Source: Bdellovibrio sp. (GTDB taxonomy: Bacteria; Bdellovibrionota; Bdellovibrionia; Bdellovibrionales; Bdellovibrionaceae). From it: a stretch of DNA of 60,665 nt. The stretch's first letter is position 1. The number at the start of each line of letters is the position of its first letter. The DNA lies in assembly GCA_025359945.1 (NCBI GenBank), contig JANYDD010000081.1:1-60665 (forward strand), read 5' to 3'. The position numbers and the translations under genes were made by a program. Under the pieces are notes generated by a model. It saw only the letters and a program-made list of their open reading frames with translations, had not been told where the DNA came from and ran no database searches. Below, piece by piece: positions 8,608 to 16,266 of the stretch.

Positions 8608-9726
8608 TTATTTAACTCTTAAGCGGGCGGGCATTTCTTGTGCTCCCCCTTTGAGATCCCATTTAAAAGGGATTTCGACCCAACCTTCTTGCCCCGGATA
8701 GAATTTCCAAGTTTGCAAGGCTTTCAAAGTTTTTTGATCTAGGGTTTGATGGCCTGTGCCTTTGATCATTTTAAACTGATTTAATTGACCTGATCTGGTC
8801 ACGTAGGCCAAGAACACAATCTCTCCCTGGCGACCAGCCAAGCGATCAGCATAATCGTATCGCGGTTTTACGTTTCCGTTCACTTGGCGAAGGTCTTCTA
8901 GCGATCGGATATTTCCGCCCTGTGGGTCGCCAGTTCCCGTGCCATTGACAGAGGACTTTCTAGAGTTCGTAAGCCCCCCGGCAATTTGTTCGGCTCGTCG
9001 TTGTGCGGCTACGGCAGCCATTCTATCTGATCGCTCTTTGTTTTCTTTTTCTAATGTTTTTAAGGCTTCTTCGTTTTCAAGCTTCGCAGTATCACTTTTT
9101 TCACTAAATTCTTTTTTGGCTTGTTCAAGTCCTGCGGGGTTGTTGTCTTCAACTTCTTCAAACGCAGAATTAAGTTCTTGAGTATCGAAGTTACTTTTTT
9201 CATTGATAACTTCTTTAGACCGCATCGACCTTTCGAAATCTTGCGTGTTTAACTGCGGCGCTTCAACTACCGATTCGCCCTTGTAGACCATGGGCGCTAT
9301 TTTTCGGCCGGCCTTTGCTTGAGGTTTGGCCTGAGTGATTATTTTGGCTTTGGAAACTCGAACTTTTATTTTTGCGGGCGCAGGGGGAAGCAGCTTATGC
9401 ACCTTTGCAGCCTTAATTTTTTTAGGAATTTTGATGTGATGAACTTTTGGAATTAACACTTCTGAATAAGATTTAGGGTTGGGGCTTTCGGTCACAACTG
9501 ATTTTTTCTTGGGAGCCGCGTGTTTTGATGACGGAACGGGAATCAGATCCAAAGAATTTGCTGACAAAAATTCAACCTCGACGACTGGCGGAGCTTTGAT
9601 CTGCGGAAAGCCCATGTTCATGGTCAAAATAGCCATCGCCAACAAAGCATGTAAAACGCCCGAAACCACCACAAACTTGGGGGTCTCGACGGGTCGCTCA
9701 ATTTGATATCCATAGGCAGCGCTCAA
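8608..9726 (-). CDS. TonB/AgmX-type energy-transduction or envelope protein
   Basis: The 372 residues have the TonB-family layout. There is a short cytoplasmic N-terminus, one membrane segment (about 20-40, VVVSGVLHALLAMAILTMNM), a Pro/Lys-rich periplasmic stretch (PKKIKAAKVHKLLPPAPAKIK), and a charged coiled coil (about 190-245). The C-terminal TonB-like domain is marked by YDYADRLAGRQGEIVFLAY and LDQKTLKALQTWKFYP. TonB links the proton-motive force to outer-membrane transport. No exbB/exbD is next to it, so a gliding-type AgmX/AglW-like role is also possible. The gene is monocistronic and convergent with the tiny basic gene. Confidence 0.85.
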   Translation of the reverse strand: MSAAYGYQIERPVETPKFVVVSGVLHALLAMAILTMNMGFPQIKAPPVVEVEFLSANSLDLIPVPSSKHAAPKKKSVVTESPNPKSYSEVLIPKVHHIKIPKKIKAAKVHKLLPPAPAKIKVRVSKAKIITQAKPQAKAGRKIAPMVYKGESVVEAPQLNTQDFERSMRSKEVINEKSNFDTQELNSAFEEVEDNNPAGLEQAKKEFSEKSDTAKLENEEALKTLEKENKERSDRMAAVAAQRRAEQIAGGLTNSRKSSVNGTGTGDPQGGNIRSLEDLRQVNGNVKPRYDYADRLAGRQGEIVFLAYVTRSGQLNQFKMIKGTGHQTLDQKTLKALQTWKFYPGQEGWVEIPFKWDLKGGAQEMPARLRVK

Positions 9727-9773
9727 AAATCACCTCACTTAAGCAAGATCCTTCAATTTTCAGACCGCGCGAA

Positions 9774-9980
9774 GTGGCATTTTATCTGGGCTGGGCCCCA
9801 AAAAGTGTCGAAACTTTAGTTCGGGTGCCCCCAAGCGGCACACTTAAAACCCATTATTTGTTTAAAAAAATAAAAAACGGCGGTTACTACGTCGAGTGGA
9901 ATTGTGGCGCTGATCTTTCTGCAGACACAATCGAAGCGCAGTTAAAGAATATCAAAATTGCAGCTAACAAAGGCCTTTAA
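9774..9980 (+). CDS. Small orphan protein, 68 aa (uncertain)
   Basis: A short frame begins at GTG 9774 and ends just before a strong hairpin-plus-T-run terminator at 10004. The product (MAFYLGWAPKSVETLVRV..., with a YYVEWNCGADLSAD segment) has no recognised domain. The frame is open upstream (IFRPREVAFYLG) without a better start, and the Shine-Dalgarno is weak. The terminator is the main support for a transcribed gene here. The frame could also be a remnant, as the neighbouring 10-12.8 kb region is decayed. Confidence 0.45.
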   Translation: MAFYLGWAPKSVETLVRVPPSGTLKTHYLFKKIKNGGYYVEWNCGADLSADTIEAQLKNIKIAANKGL

Positions 9981-10003
9981 ATTTGTCGTGATTCACCAAG
10001 AGA

Positions 10004-10040
10004 AATCCCAGCGACGTTTTGACGCTGGGATTGATTTTTT
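10004..10040 (+). terminator. Rho-independent terminator
   Basis: AATCCCAGCG (10004-10013) pairs perfectly with CGCTGGGATT (10023-10032) around a 9-nt loop, followed by a run of six T (10035-10040). This is the clearest intrinsic terminator in the window. It follows the small gene ending at 9980. Confidence 0.8.
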
Positions 10041-10053
10041 GCGGATTGTTTTT

Positions 10054-10419
10054 TTACTTTCGAGAGCTCTGGTAACAAAGCTCTTTTGGAATACAGTTCC
10101 AACCATCCACACGCTCTATCCTGAATCTTCCTTTTTGCTCACTTCGGGTTACGGCAAGTTGTCTATGTTTGCATATCGAACGAATGCCTCCGATGAAATC
10201 TGATAACCGAACGGCCTCGTCCCGATCTTCGCCTACACATGCGAATAGTGTGGTCGGCAGGTCTTGCCTTGTTGCTAATTCATAAGCAGTAAATTTGAAA
10301 GGGTCGCTTTTCATTCCTTTCCAAGGATACTTGAAGAAAGGCAGACGTCCTACCCGTTTGTAACTGGCTGATAAAACGTGGCGTGGAATAGGTTTACTTA
10401 AATGAAATGCGGATCCACC
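10054..10419 (-). pseudogene. Unidentified gene fragment
   Basis: An open frame on the minus strand runs from about 10419 to a stop at 10054. An internal ATG at 10314 would give 86 residues, but the frame continues upstream without a start (SKPIPRHVLSASYKRVGRL). It then runs into the truncated ATPase in a different frame. The sequence looks protein-like (LPTTLFACVGEDRDEAVRL) but I recognise no family. I read it as the 3' part of a gene whose 5' end was lost or shifted. It could also be a short real gene. Confidence 0.35.
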
Positions 10420-10538
10420 GAATACGCGTCAGGAAAGGCATTCTTTAGAAAAGTGGATTTTCCCGTTTGGCGTGGGCCCAACAAGAACAGACTTTTTCTT
10501 TCCAGAATTCCATGAGGATCAAGAACTCTTTGGATCAT
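10398..10538 (-). pseudogene. Truncated DUF4143-type AAA ATPase (N-terminal fragment)
   Basis: The fragment starts MIQRVLDPHGILERKS and contains FLLGPRQTGKSTFLKNAFP, the Walker A P-loop typical of ATPases with a C-terminal DUF4143 domain, about 400 residues long when intact. Here the frame stops after 46 residues. The start is well preserved, with AGGAGG 5 nt before the ATG at 10538, so the initiation site survives while the rest of the gene is gone. An intact relative lies at 10804-11997. Confidence 0.7.
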
Positions 10539-10717
10539 TTTTACCTCCTGTTGGGACAGCTTGATCTTGTCTTTATTGATGATAAATAGCAACCCTACTG
10601 CCGATTATCATGAAATAATACAGAATCAGGAGCGCCCGTTCTAGACTAACAGTTAGTGTAACACGCGCCCTAGAGGTGCTCTGGAAAGCCGCCCGATTTT
10701 TGCCAACGAGCTTTGAA

Positions 10718-10732
10718 GGGGCTGCCAGCCCC
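10718..10732. repeat. GC-rich hairpin downstream of the ATPase gene
   Basis: GGGGCT (10718-10723) and AGCCCC (10727-10732) form a 6-bp stem with a 3-nt loop. On the minus strand it lies 72 bp past the ATPase stop, without a following T-run, so it is not a classical intrinsic terminator in that direction. It may still be an RNA structure at the transcript end. Confidence 0.35.
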
Positions 10733-10782
10733 GCCCGCCCGATAGTTTTTTAATCCGATACTTAGATTGGTTGGACCGGTAA

Positions 10783-10832
10783 GAAAAAAACCACAAATCA
10801 ATTTTACTGTGTCGGCGATGGCCCAAATTTTT
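10783..10832. repeat. Imperfect direct repeat, copy 1 (ATPase 3' end)
   Basis: This copy begins GAAAAAAACCACAAATCAAT, identical over 20 bases to copy 2 at 12079. It then shares TTTAC, diverges for about 14 bases and ends in the identical CCCAAATTTTT. It overlaps the last codons and stop of the DUF4143-type ATPase, while copy 2 lies upstream of that gene, so the pair brackets it in direct orientation. Confidence 0.65.
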
Positions 10833-11997
10833 CCAGCACGTGGCTTTGCAAAAACCGAATGGGCACGTGTCCATCCATGACGCCCTCGCCTTCTTGATGG
10901 CACAAGATAAGTTGGGGAATGCGGGTCTTAAAAACTTTGCGAACCTCGGGTAACTTTGATGGGTCGACTTTCTTCTGCCACCCAACCTTACTTTCCACAA
11001 AAAATGTTTCACGTGGATTTTTCTGAATCACAAAATCAATCTCTTCGCCGTCTTTGGACCGCCAGTGAAAAATGTCCCATTTCAACTGGAAATTTGTGTT
11101 CATCTTTTGCAGTTCTGCAAAGACTAAATTCTCAAACAAAGCACCCTGTTGAGGTGAGGTTAAAATCGGTTCAGGGGATGTCCATCCCTGCAATCGACAG
11201 GCAAGGCCGGTATCCATAAAATACACTTTCGGGGACTTGATCAGGCGGCTGGACAAATTCGAAGAATAGGGCGGAACCAACGCAATCAGCTGCATTTTTT
11301 CCAAGATCGAAAGCCAAGATTTTACAGTCACACTGTCGATACCCAAGTCTCGGCCAATACTGGTGTAGTCCAAAATATTTCCGACTCGGCCCGCGATCAG
11401 TTTCAAAAAAGTTAGAAACTCTCGTTGTCGAACAATTCCTGCCGACAAAACGATATCTTTTTCAACATACGAAGAAATGTAATCATTCAGAAATTGATGC
11501 GAGTCTTTTCCGGGATTCGCAATCAGTTCGGGCCAGCCTCCGTGAAAAATGATCTGTTGAATTGACATTTCACGTGCCGCAAGAATTTCAGCCACAGACA
11601 AAGTGTTCACATCAAAAAAACTGGCACGACCTGCAAGACTTTCTTTCACTTGTTGATCCATCAAAATCTGATTTGAACCAGTTAAACAAATTTGCGGCGT
11701 AAACCCGGATTGCGCGCGCTTGCGAAGATCCACTTTGCGCTTGAGCGCTGAAAAAATTTCGGGAACGTATTGAGCTTCATCGATAATAAGTGACTGCTCA
11801 CCGAACTGTTCCAGAAACATGGTCGGATCCTGAATTGCCAATTGTCGCAGACCTAAATCATCAAATGAGATCTCGCGAAAACCGGGTCGCAGGCGTAAAA
11901 ACAAGCTTGATTTGCCACACTGACGAGGTCCTCGCAAAACTTGAATCGCATCGGTACTAGACTTCAAATAGTTAGAAATATTCCGTTCAATCCACAC
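10804..11997 (-). CDS. AAA ATPase with C-terminal DUF4143 domain
   Basis: The 397-residue protein has Walker A GPRQCGKSS near residue 23, Walker B SLIIDEAQ near 90, and sensor-like ICLTGSNQ. The C-terminal half matches the DUF4143 layout, ending in a nuclease-like fold with FHWRSKDGEEIDFVI and FFVESKVGW (the D...E-x-K pattern). These proteins are common, patchily distributed and of uncertain role; links to mobile or addiction-type elements have been proposed. The start is GTG at 11997, directly behind a very good promoter. Two imperfect direct repeats bracket the gene, and its C-terminus lies inside copy 1. It sits in the decayed 10-12.8 kb island and may be horizontally acquired. Confidence 0.9.
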   Translation of the reverse strand: MWIERNISNYLKSSTDAIQVLRGPRQCGKSSLFLRLRPGFREISFDDLGLRQLAIQDPTMFLEQFGEQSLIIDEAQYVPEIFSALKRKVDLRKRAQSGFTPQICLTGSNQILMDQQVKESLAGRASFFDVNTLSVAEILAAREMSIQQIIFHGGWPELIANPGKDSHQFLNDYISSYVEKDIVLSAGIVRQREFLTFLKLIAGRVGNILDYTSIGRDLGIDSVTVKSWLSILEKMQLIALVPPYSSNLSSRLIKSPKVYFMDTGLACRLQGWTSPEPILTSPQQGALFENLVFAELQKMNTNFQLKWDIFHWRSKDGEEIDFVIQKNPRETFFVESKVGWQKKVDPSKLPEVRKVFKTRIPQLILCHQEGEGVMDGHVPIRFLQSHVLEKFGPSPTQ

Positions 11998-12005
11998 ATT
12001 TGGCC

Positions 12006-12034
12006 ATAATATATCCGAAATATATTTTGGTCAA
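12006..12034 (-). promoter_or_regulatory. Strong sigma70-type promoter of the ATPase gene
   Basis: On the minus strand, TTGACC (12034-12029) and TATTAT (12011-12006) are separated by exactly 17 bp. Each hexamer differs from consensus at one base. The GTG start at 11997 is only 8 nt beyond the -10, so transcription should begin at or next to the start codon, giving a leaderless mRNA. Confidence 0.7.
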
Positions 12035-12078
12035 ATGCTTTATTTTGGACCGTCGATATTGTGGTTAAGGGCTGGGAC

Positions 12079-12130
12079 GAAAAAAACCACAAATCAATCT
12101 TTACCATGCCAATGACGTCCCAAATTTTTT
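12079..12130. repeat. Imperfect direct repeat, copy 2 (upstream of ATPase)
   Basis: This is the partner of the repeat at 10783-10832. Read on the minus strand it encodes EKIWDVIGMVKI, resembling GKIWAIADTVKL in an alternative frame of copy 1. Both may derive from the 3' end of one ancestral gene. Unlike copy 1, it is not inside an intact gene. Confidence 0.6.
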
Positions 12131-12224
12131 CTGCAATTTGCTTGCGCCCCCAAAAAGCAAATTGATTATTTAACAATGACAGTACTGAAATTTTTTGGGT
12201 TGCTTTTAAAACTAGGCCTCGGAA

Positions 12225-12635
12225 TTAGTCACGGTCCTTGTTCCACCAATACACTCCTTCTTCCGATTGCTGTTTCTGAAATCCAATGGATTCATAGATT
12301 TTTATGGCATAGTAATTGAGATCAGCAAACATTACCAATTGATTTGTTTTTCCCGACAATAGAACCTGCTATGATGAAAGGTAAACCAGTGTCTGACAGT
12401 AACCCTTTCGTTGATGTTTCGGGTCTGTTGTAACTACCTGAAAGCGAGCTAGCTGGTCGTTATAAAAATCCCCAGGGAAGCTACAAATTTCCCTTTAAAA
12501 AAACCGCCAAAGAATTGGCAAATAATTTTCGGATTCTGATGTTGCAACCTGAATCTGAATAGCGTTTTCCCATTCTTCCGGATCTTGCAGTATTCGCAAT
12601 TCCAACTCTTCTTCAATTACACTTTTGGCCGCCAT
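12225..12635 (-). pseudogene. Decayed GNAT acetyltransferase
   Basis: Translating the minus strand in pieces recovers a GNAT protein broken by stops and frameshifts. The N-terminal piece starts at ATG 12635 (MAAKSVIEEELELRIL...). Next comes KGKFVASLGIF in a second frame, then YNDQLARFQVVTTDPKHQRK followed by GYCQTLVY back in the first frame. The latter contains the acetyl-CoA-binding (Q/R)xxGxG/A signature. The C-terminal piece (LVMFADLNYYAIKIYESIGF, ending EEGVYWWNKDRD) is typical of the family's last strands. Shifts occur at T-rich runs, and a segment between the last two pieces appears deleted. Gene order is kept but no intact protein can be made. Confidence 0.8.
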
Positions 12636-12832
12636 AAAAGAAATACGCTAGGTATAGGAATGGAGGTGGTGAACGCCCGCTCCCTATAAGGGATTCATGA
12701 CTGAAAGATTGTGTATCAAGTTGAACCATTTTTAAAGTTTCTACTCGATAGACCCACGTCTTAAGTTATAATTAAGCCTTGGGGAAGGAGAACCAACGAG
12801 AGGGCCAAACTATTTGCGAGGGTGTGCTTAAA

Positions 12833-14527
12833 ATGACTAGTGCCATCGTCATTTCCGTTTTTGCAGTTTCAATTGGATTTCCGAATCAAGCATATGCTCA
12901 GGAGAAAGCCGAACCCGTTCGTGCTGCAAAGATTGCTAAGCTTGTGAGTTCCCTAAACCAATGTCGCAATTCGCTGGGCTTGTCCGCGGATATCTCGACG
13001 AACCCTAGCCCGGGCGACCAAAAAGATGCCAGCAATGTGCAGTCGAATTTTAGTCCCATCTGGAGCGAGCTTCGAGGGGCTGACTTAGCGGAACTTGCTG
13101 ATTTAACCGCCTCGGATTCTCAGAACAAATTTTTGCGCACAAAAGGAAATTGGTTTGAAGTTCGAAAAACAAGTACTGATGGAAAAACATTGCCAGTATT
13201 AGATAGCGAGATCAGATGGGCGCCAACTCCCATCGAAAAGTTTGCTGCGCACACACCAGGACTTCTTTTTGAAGGAGAAACATACAACTCGGTCTCTCAA
13301 CAAGTTGAAAAGCTGCAAGAGATAGCGACTTGGATCGATAAAACAGACGAAGTCTTGTCCGGCCTTAGTGATGACCAAAAAACACGCGTAGAAGATTCTG
13401 AATCATTGATTCAAGTGCAGGCAAACTCAGTTTTTGGCTTACCCAAGGGTCCGACAATCAAAGCTCCAGCCCAGGTTCCTCTATCCATTGAACAAATTTT
13501 TGAAACAAACTCGGAAGCAATGACGCATCTTGTCTTACTTATGCACAAGCCGCCACCTACCTGTCGTGTTCGACTGGAGCGCATTCAAGTCGACAATATT
13601 CGACAAGGCGAATTTGCTGGCGTCATGTGCATAGGTGGGCATCTTGTATACAATTCAAAGAAAAACCAAATTGGATACTATGAAAAAAAATTGGAAACCG
13701 TTGTTGTGCCTCGCAATGAATTGATCAGTCGTCTCAAAACGCATTCAAATTTTGATTTGGCGCCTGGCCAAAAATGGAATCTCGCCGGGGGTTCTGAATT
13801 GATGGAAGTTCATTTAGCTGACGGCGTTTCGGGATCCTTGTCTTTTCAACAAATTCCGCTTAGTGAGCTGAACAAGATTTCAAATGACTCGAACATCAAG
13901 TTAGGACCAAACCGAAAAATCGTCGATGGAGTAGTTAAAAAGTTGGTGATACCGATGAGCGAGCCCCAATATCTAGTGGGCCGCACTATTCGAGCCGCGG
14001 ATCTTGAAATTTTAAGGATCGGCGTAGGGAAGTTAATTGATGATTACAACGCGCTCGCTGGGCCGAGCAATCTCCAGATCAAAAACCCAGTGTTCACATA
14101 CAAGCACGGAATGTTGGATCCGCACGTTAGAATTATTTCAAGCATTTCATCGGGTCAGGTCATTAAAAAAAATGCAATCTCAGATTTGTCCGCAAGCCTA
14201 AACCAGATTCCATGCAAGAAAAGACAGCTTCAGCAGGAAGTGTTCTTTGACCTAGATTGTTCGGCAGAAAACAATACCTGCAATAGCTGTAGCTATGACT
14301 TCTACTCAAAAAATGCGGTCCCTTCGATCGTTCCTAGAAGTGAAATTAAGGCGTTGAAAATCGGAGAGTCAGTGTTGGCTAACAACGGCTGTGGTTCTGG
14401 ATGTTGGGCTGATGGGGCCATCAAGCCAATTGTGGTGAAAGATGGAGTTATCACTTCTACAGTTTGCCAAATCACGGGTCGAGTAAAAATTAAAGCGTCT
14501 TATAACTTCACTTATTTCGAGAAGTAG
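12833..14527 (+). CDS. Large hypothetical exported protein with Cys-rich C-terminus
   Basis: This product of about 564 residues is unrecognised. It starts MTSAIVISVFAVSIGFPN with an AYAQ-type cleavage site, so it is probably secreted across the inner membrane. The body has no familiar motif. The last 110 residues hold about nine cysteines (CKKRQ, DLDCSAENNTCNSCSYD, NNGCGSGCWADG, TVCQ), suggesting disulfides or metal binding in the periplasm. The ATG at 12833 follows GAGGGTG; an upstream in-frame TTG at 12779 would add 18 residues before the signal peptide and is less likely. A TATAAT lies at 12767-12772 without a clear -35. A hairpin terminator follows. Confidence 0.75.
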   Translation: MTSAIVISVFAVSIGFPNQAYAQEKAEPVRAAKIAKLVSSLNQCRNSLGLSADISTNPSPGDQKDASNVQSNFSPIWSELRGADLAELADLTASDSQNKFLRTKGNWFEVRKTSTDGKTLPVLDSEIRWAPTPIEKFAAHTPGLLFEGETYNSVSQQVEKLQEIATWIDKTDEVLSGLSDDQKTRVEDSESLIQVQANSVFGLPKGPTIKAPAQVPLSIEQIFETNSEAMTHLVLLMHKPPPTCRVRLERIQVDNIRQGEFAGVMCIGGHLVYNSKKNQIGYYEKKLETVVVPRNELISRLKTHSNFDLAPGQKWNLAGGSELMEVHLADGVSGSLSFQQIPLSELNKISNDSNIKLGPNRKIVDGVVKKLVIPMSEPQYLVGRTIRAADLEILRIGVGKLIDDYNALAGPSNLQIKNPVFTYKHGMLDPHVRIISSISSGQVIKKNAISDLSASLNQIPCKKRQLQQEVFFDLDCSAENNTCNSCSYDFYSKNAVPSIVPRSEIKALKIGESVLANNGCGSGCWADGAIKPIVVKDGVITSTVCQITGRVKIKASYNFTYFEK

Positions 14528-14547
14528 AATCATTCCATTCAATTGTT

Positions 14548-14570
14548 GATGGTTTCCATCCTGTTTTTTT
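14548..14570 (+). terminator. Probable intrinsic terminator
   Basis: GATGG (14548-14552) and CCATC (14556-14560) form a short 5-bp stem with a TTT loop, followed by CTG and seven T (14564-14570). The stem is short but the T-run is good. It lies 20 bp after the stop of the large exported protein. Confidence 0.5.
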
Positions 14571-14588
14571 ACTGATAAACATACTTTT

Positions 14589-15521
14589 ATGGAACCATTC
14601 AATACATTTAGTCTTCGCGTGTCGGATCTTCATCAACTTTACGTCGAGGAAAGCGGAAATCCAAAAGGGTATCCGATTGTTTTCCTTCATGGTGGGCCCG
14701 GCGGAGGCACGACTTCACTTCAACGCGAATTTTTTGATCCCAAGTTTTATCGAATTATTTTGTACGATCAGCGTGGGTGTGGAAAGAGCCTTCCGTTTGC
14801 CGAGCTTCGCGAAAATACAACTTGGGATTTGGTCGACGACCTAGAAAAAATTCGCAAGCATTTGGGCATTTCAAAATGGCACGTGTTTGGCGGAAGTTGG
14901 GGTTCTACCTTGGCACTTTGTTACGCCATCAAGTATCCTCAGGTGATTTCGGCACTTTTGCTCAGAGGCATTTTTTTGTGTCGGCATCTTGAGCTTCAAT
15001 GGTTTTATCAAAGTGGCGCATCGATGATTTTTCCGGATTTTTGGGAAAAGTATAAAAACTTTATTCCTGCTGATGAACGCGATGATTTTATCTCTGCCTA
15101 CTACCGGCGTTTAACCAGTGCGGACAAGACGCTTCAACTTCAGGCCGCCCGAGTTTGGAGTCAGTGGGAAGCTGCGACCTCGTATCTTTATGTCAATGAG
15201 CCTTCGATTGCAGAATATGCTGATCCTCACAAAGCACTGCCGTTCGCAAGAATCGAAGCTCACTACTTTGTAAACAATGCCTTTTTAAAATCTGACAATC
15301 AGATTTTAGAAAACGCCAGCCAATTTCAAAATATCCCAGGAAGAATTGTTCAAGGTCGATACGACGTGGTTTGCCCCGTTCGAAGCGCCTTTGATTTGCA
15401 CCATGTTTGGAAAAAATCTGAGCTCGTGGTGGTTCCAGATTCAGGGCACTCAGCCTTCGAACCTGGAATTAAAAAAGACCTGATCAGGGCTTGCGAGGAC
15501 TTTAAGGTCTTTGCAAATTAG
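14589..15521 (+). CDS. pip: Prolyl aminopeptidase (peptidase family S33)
   Basis: Prolyl aminopeptidase removes N-terminal proline from peptides in the cytoplasm. The 310 residues show the diagnostic HGGPGGGTT oxyanion segment (near 36), DQRGCGKS, and the nucleophile elbow GGSWGSTLAL. An acid follows in GRYDVVCP and the catalytic His in DSGHSAFEPG. The length and the GGSWGS elbow fit the proteobacterial monomeric type. The gene follows a terminator and has no visible Shine-Dalgarno. It converges with menH, overlapping its 3' end by about 20 bp. It may help use peptides, which would suit a predatory or protein-degrading lifestyle, but that is inference. Confidence 0.93.
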   Translation: MEPFNTFSLRVSDLHQLYVEESGNPKGYPIVFLHGGPGGGTTSLQREFFDPKFYRIILYDQRGCGKSLPFAELRENTTWDLVDDLEKIRKHLGISKWHVFGGSWGSTLALCYAIKYPQVISALLLRGIFLCRHLELQWFYQSGASMIFPDFWEKYKNFIPADERDDFISAYYRRLTSADKTLQLQAARVWSQWEAATSYLYVNEPSIAEYADPHKALPFARIEAHYFVNNAFLKSDNQILENASQFQNIPGRIVQGRYDVVCPVRSAFDLHHVWKKSELVVVPDSGHSAFEPGIKKDLIRACEDFKVFAN

Positions 15522-16266
15522 GATTTAGACTATCAACGAAATTTGAAATTGTATCTGCCAGAGGCTGAATTTTTTCAGCAAATATCAACCGATGTCCTTG
15601 CCCTTCTAAAATTGCCGTTTTGGTTTTTGGAATTTTTTGAATTGCTAAGTTCAAAAATTTTTCATCTTGGCCGCCGATGATCCATAAATATTTTTTTTCT
15701 GAATTTTGAAGCCTATCAGCATAATTTTCTTGATGTGCCAACGACCAATTTTTTAAAGCAGCACTTAAGATATCTCTCGAGAAATTTTCTTCCAGACGAA
15801 TAGGTTCCGGGAAATTCTTAAATACCGTTTGCTGGTTCCAACTTTTATAAAGCAATTGCCAATCTTCATTCAAGAATCGCCTTGCCCATTCAAGATCACT
15901 TTTTTGCCTGCTGATTTTTTCTTCGAGACAAAGCAAGCCGGGGTGGGTGGAAATAAAAATCGCTGCATCCCAGAATGTTTGATTTTCAAAAAAAGATTGC
16001 AGAGCAAGCCGGCCACCCATGGAATAGCCGACTAAAATTTTTAATTTTTCCGAACTAAAACTAACCATTTTAGAGTTCAAATAATCATGGAACTTTTTAG
16101 ACCATTCAGCTTTAGCCCCACTGGGTTGAAGCATTGTTTCGCCGAACAAAGAGTGTTGATACCACTGCCAACCCTTTGGTGCCAAAGATGATTTCAGAAA
16201 ATCCCAATCAGAAGGTTCACCTAAGAATCCATGCAAGCAATGAAATTCAACCAAGGGTTTAATCAT
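15502..16266 (-). CDS. menH: MenH-type alpha/beta hydrolase (SHCHC synthase)
   Basis: MenH removes pyruvate from SEPHCHC to give SHCHC, the step after MenD in menaquinone synthesis. The product of about 254 residues has the alpha/beta-hydrolase pattern: LHGFLGEPSDW near the N-terminus, nucleophile elbow VGYSMGG, acid in GGQDEKF and His in GQGHRL. Family membership alone would not fix the substrate, but its position directly after menD does. The ATG at 16266 overlaps the menD stop (TGATG), indicating translational coupling, so I prefer it to the in-frame start at 16290. It is the last gene of menF-menD-menH. Confidence 0.88.
   Translation of the reverse strand: MIKPLVEFHCLHGFLGEPSDWDFLKSSLAPKGWQWYQHSLFGETMLQPSGAKAEWSKKFHDYLNSKMVSFSSEKLKILVGYSMGGRLALQSFFENQTFWDAAIFISTHPGLLCLEEKISRQKSDLEWARRFLNEDWQLLYKSWNQQTVFKNFPEPIRLEENFSRDILSAALKNWSLAHQENYADRLQNSEKKYLWIIGGQDEKFLNLAIQKIPKTKTAILEGQGHRLIFAEKIQPLADTISNFVDSLNPNLQRP

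Noticed and set aside
10645-10657. 13-bp palindrome ACTAACAGTTAGT as an operator
   Set aside because: Short, single, and not placed before any intact gene; palindromes of this length occur by chance in 60 kb.
10653-11012. Open frames of 119 and 77 codons on the minus strand over the end of the ATPase gene
   Set aside because: They are alternative frames of the ATPase 3' end and repeat copy 1, useful only for recognising the repeat.
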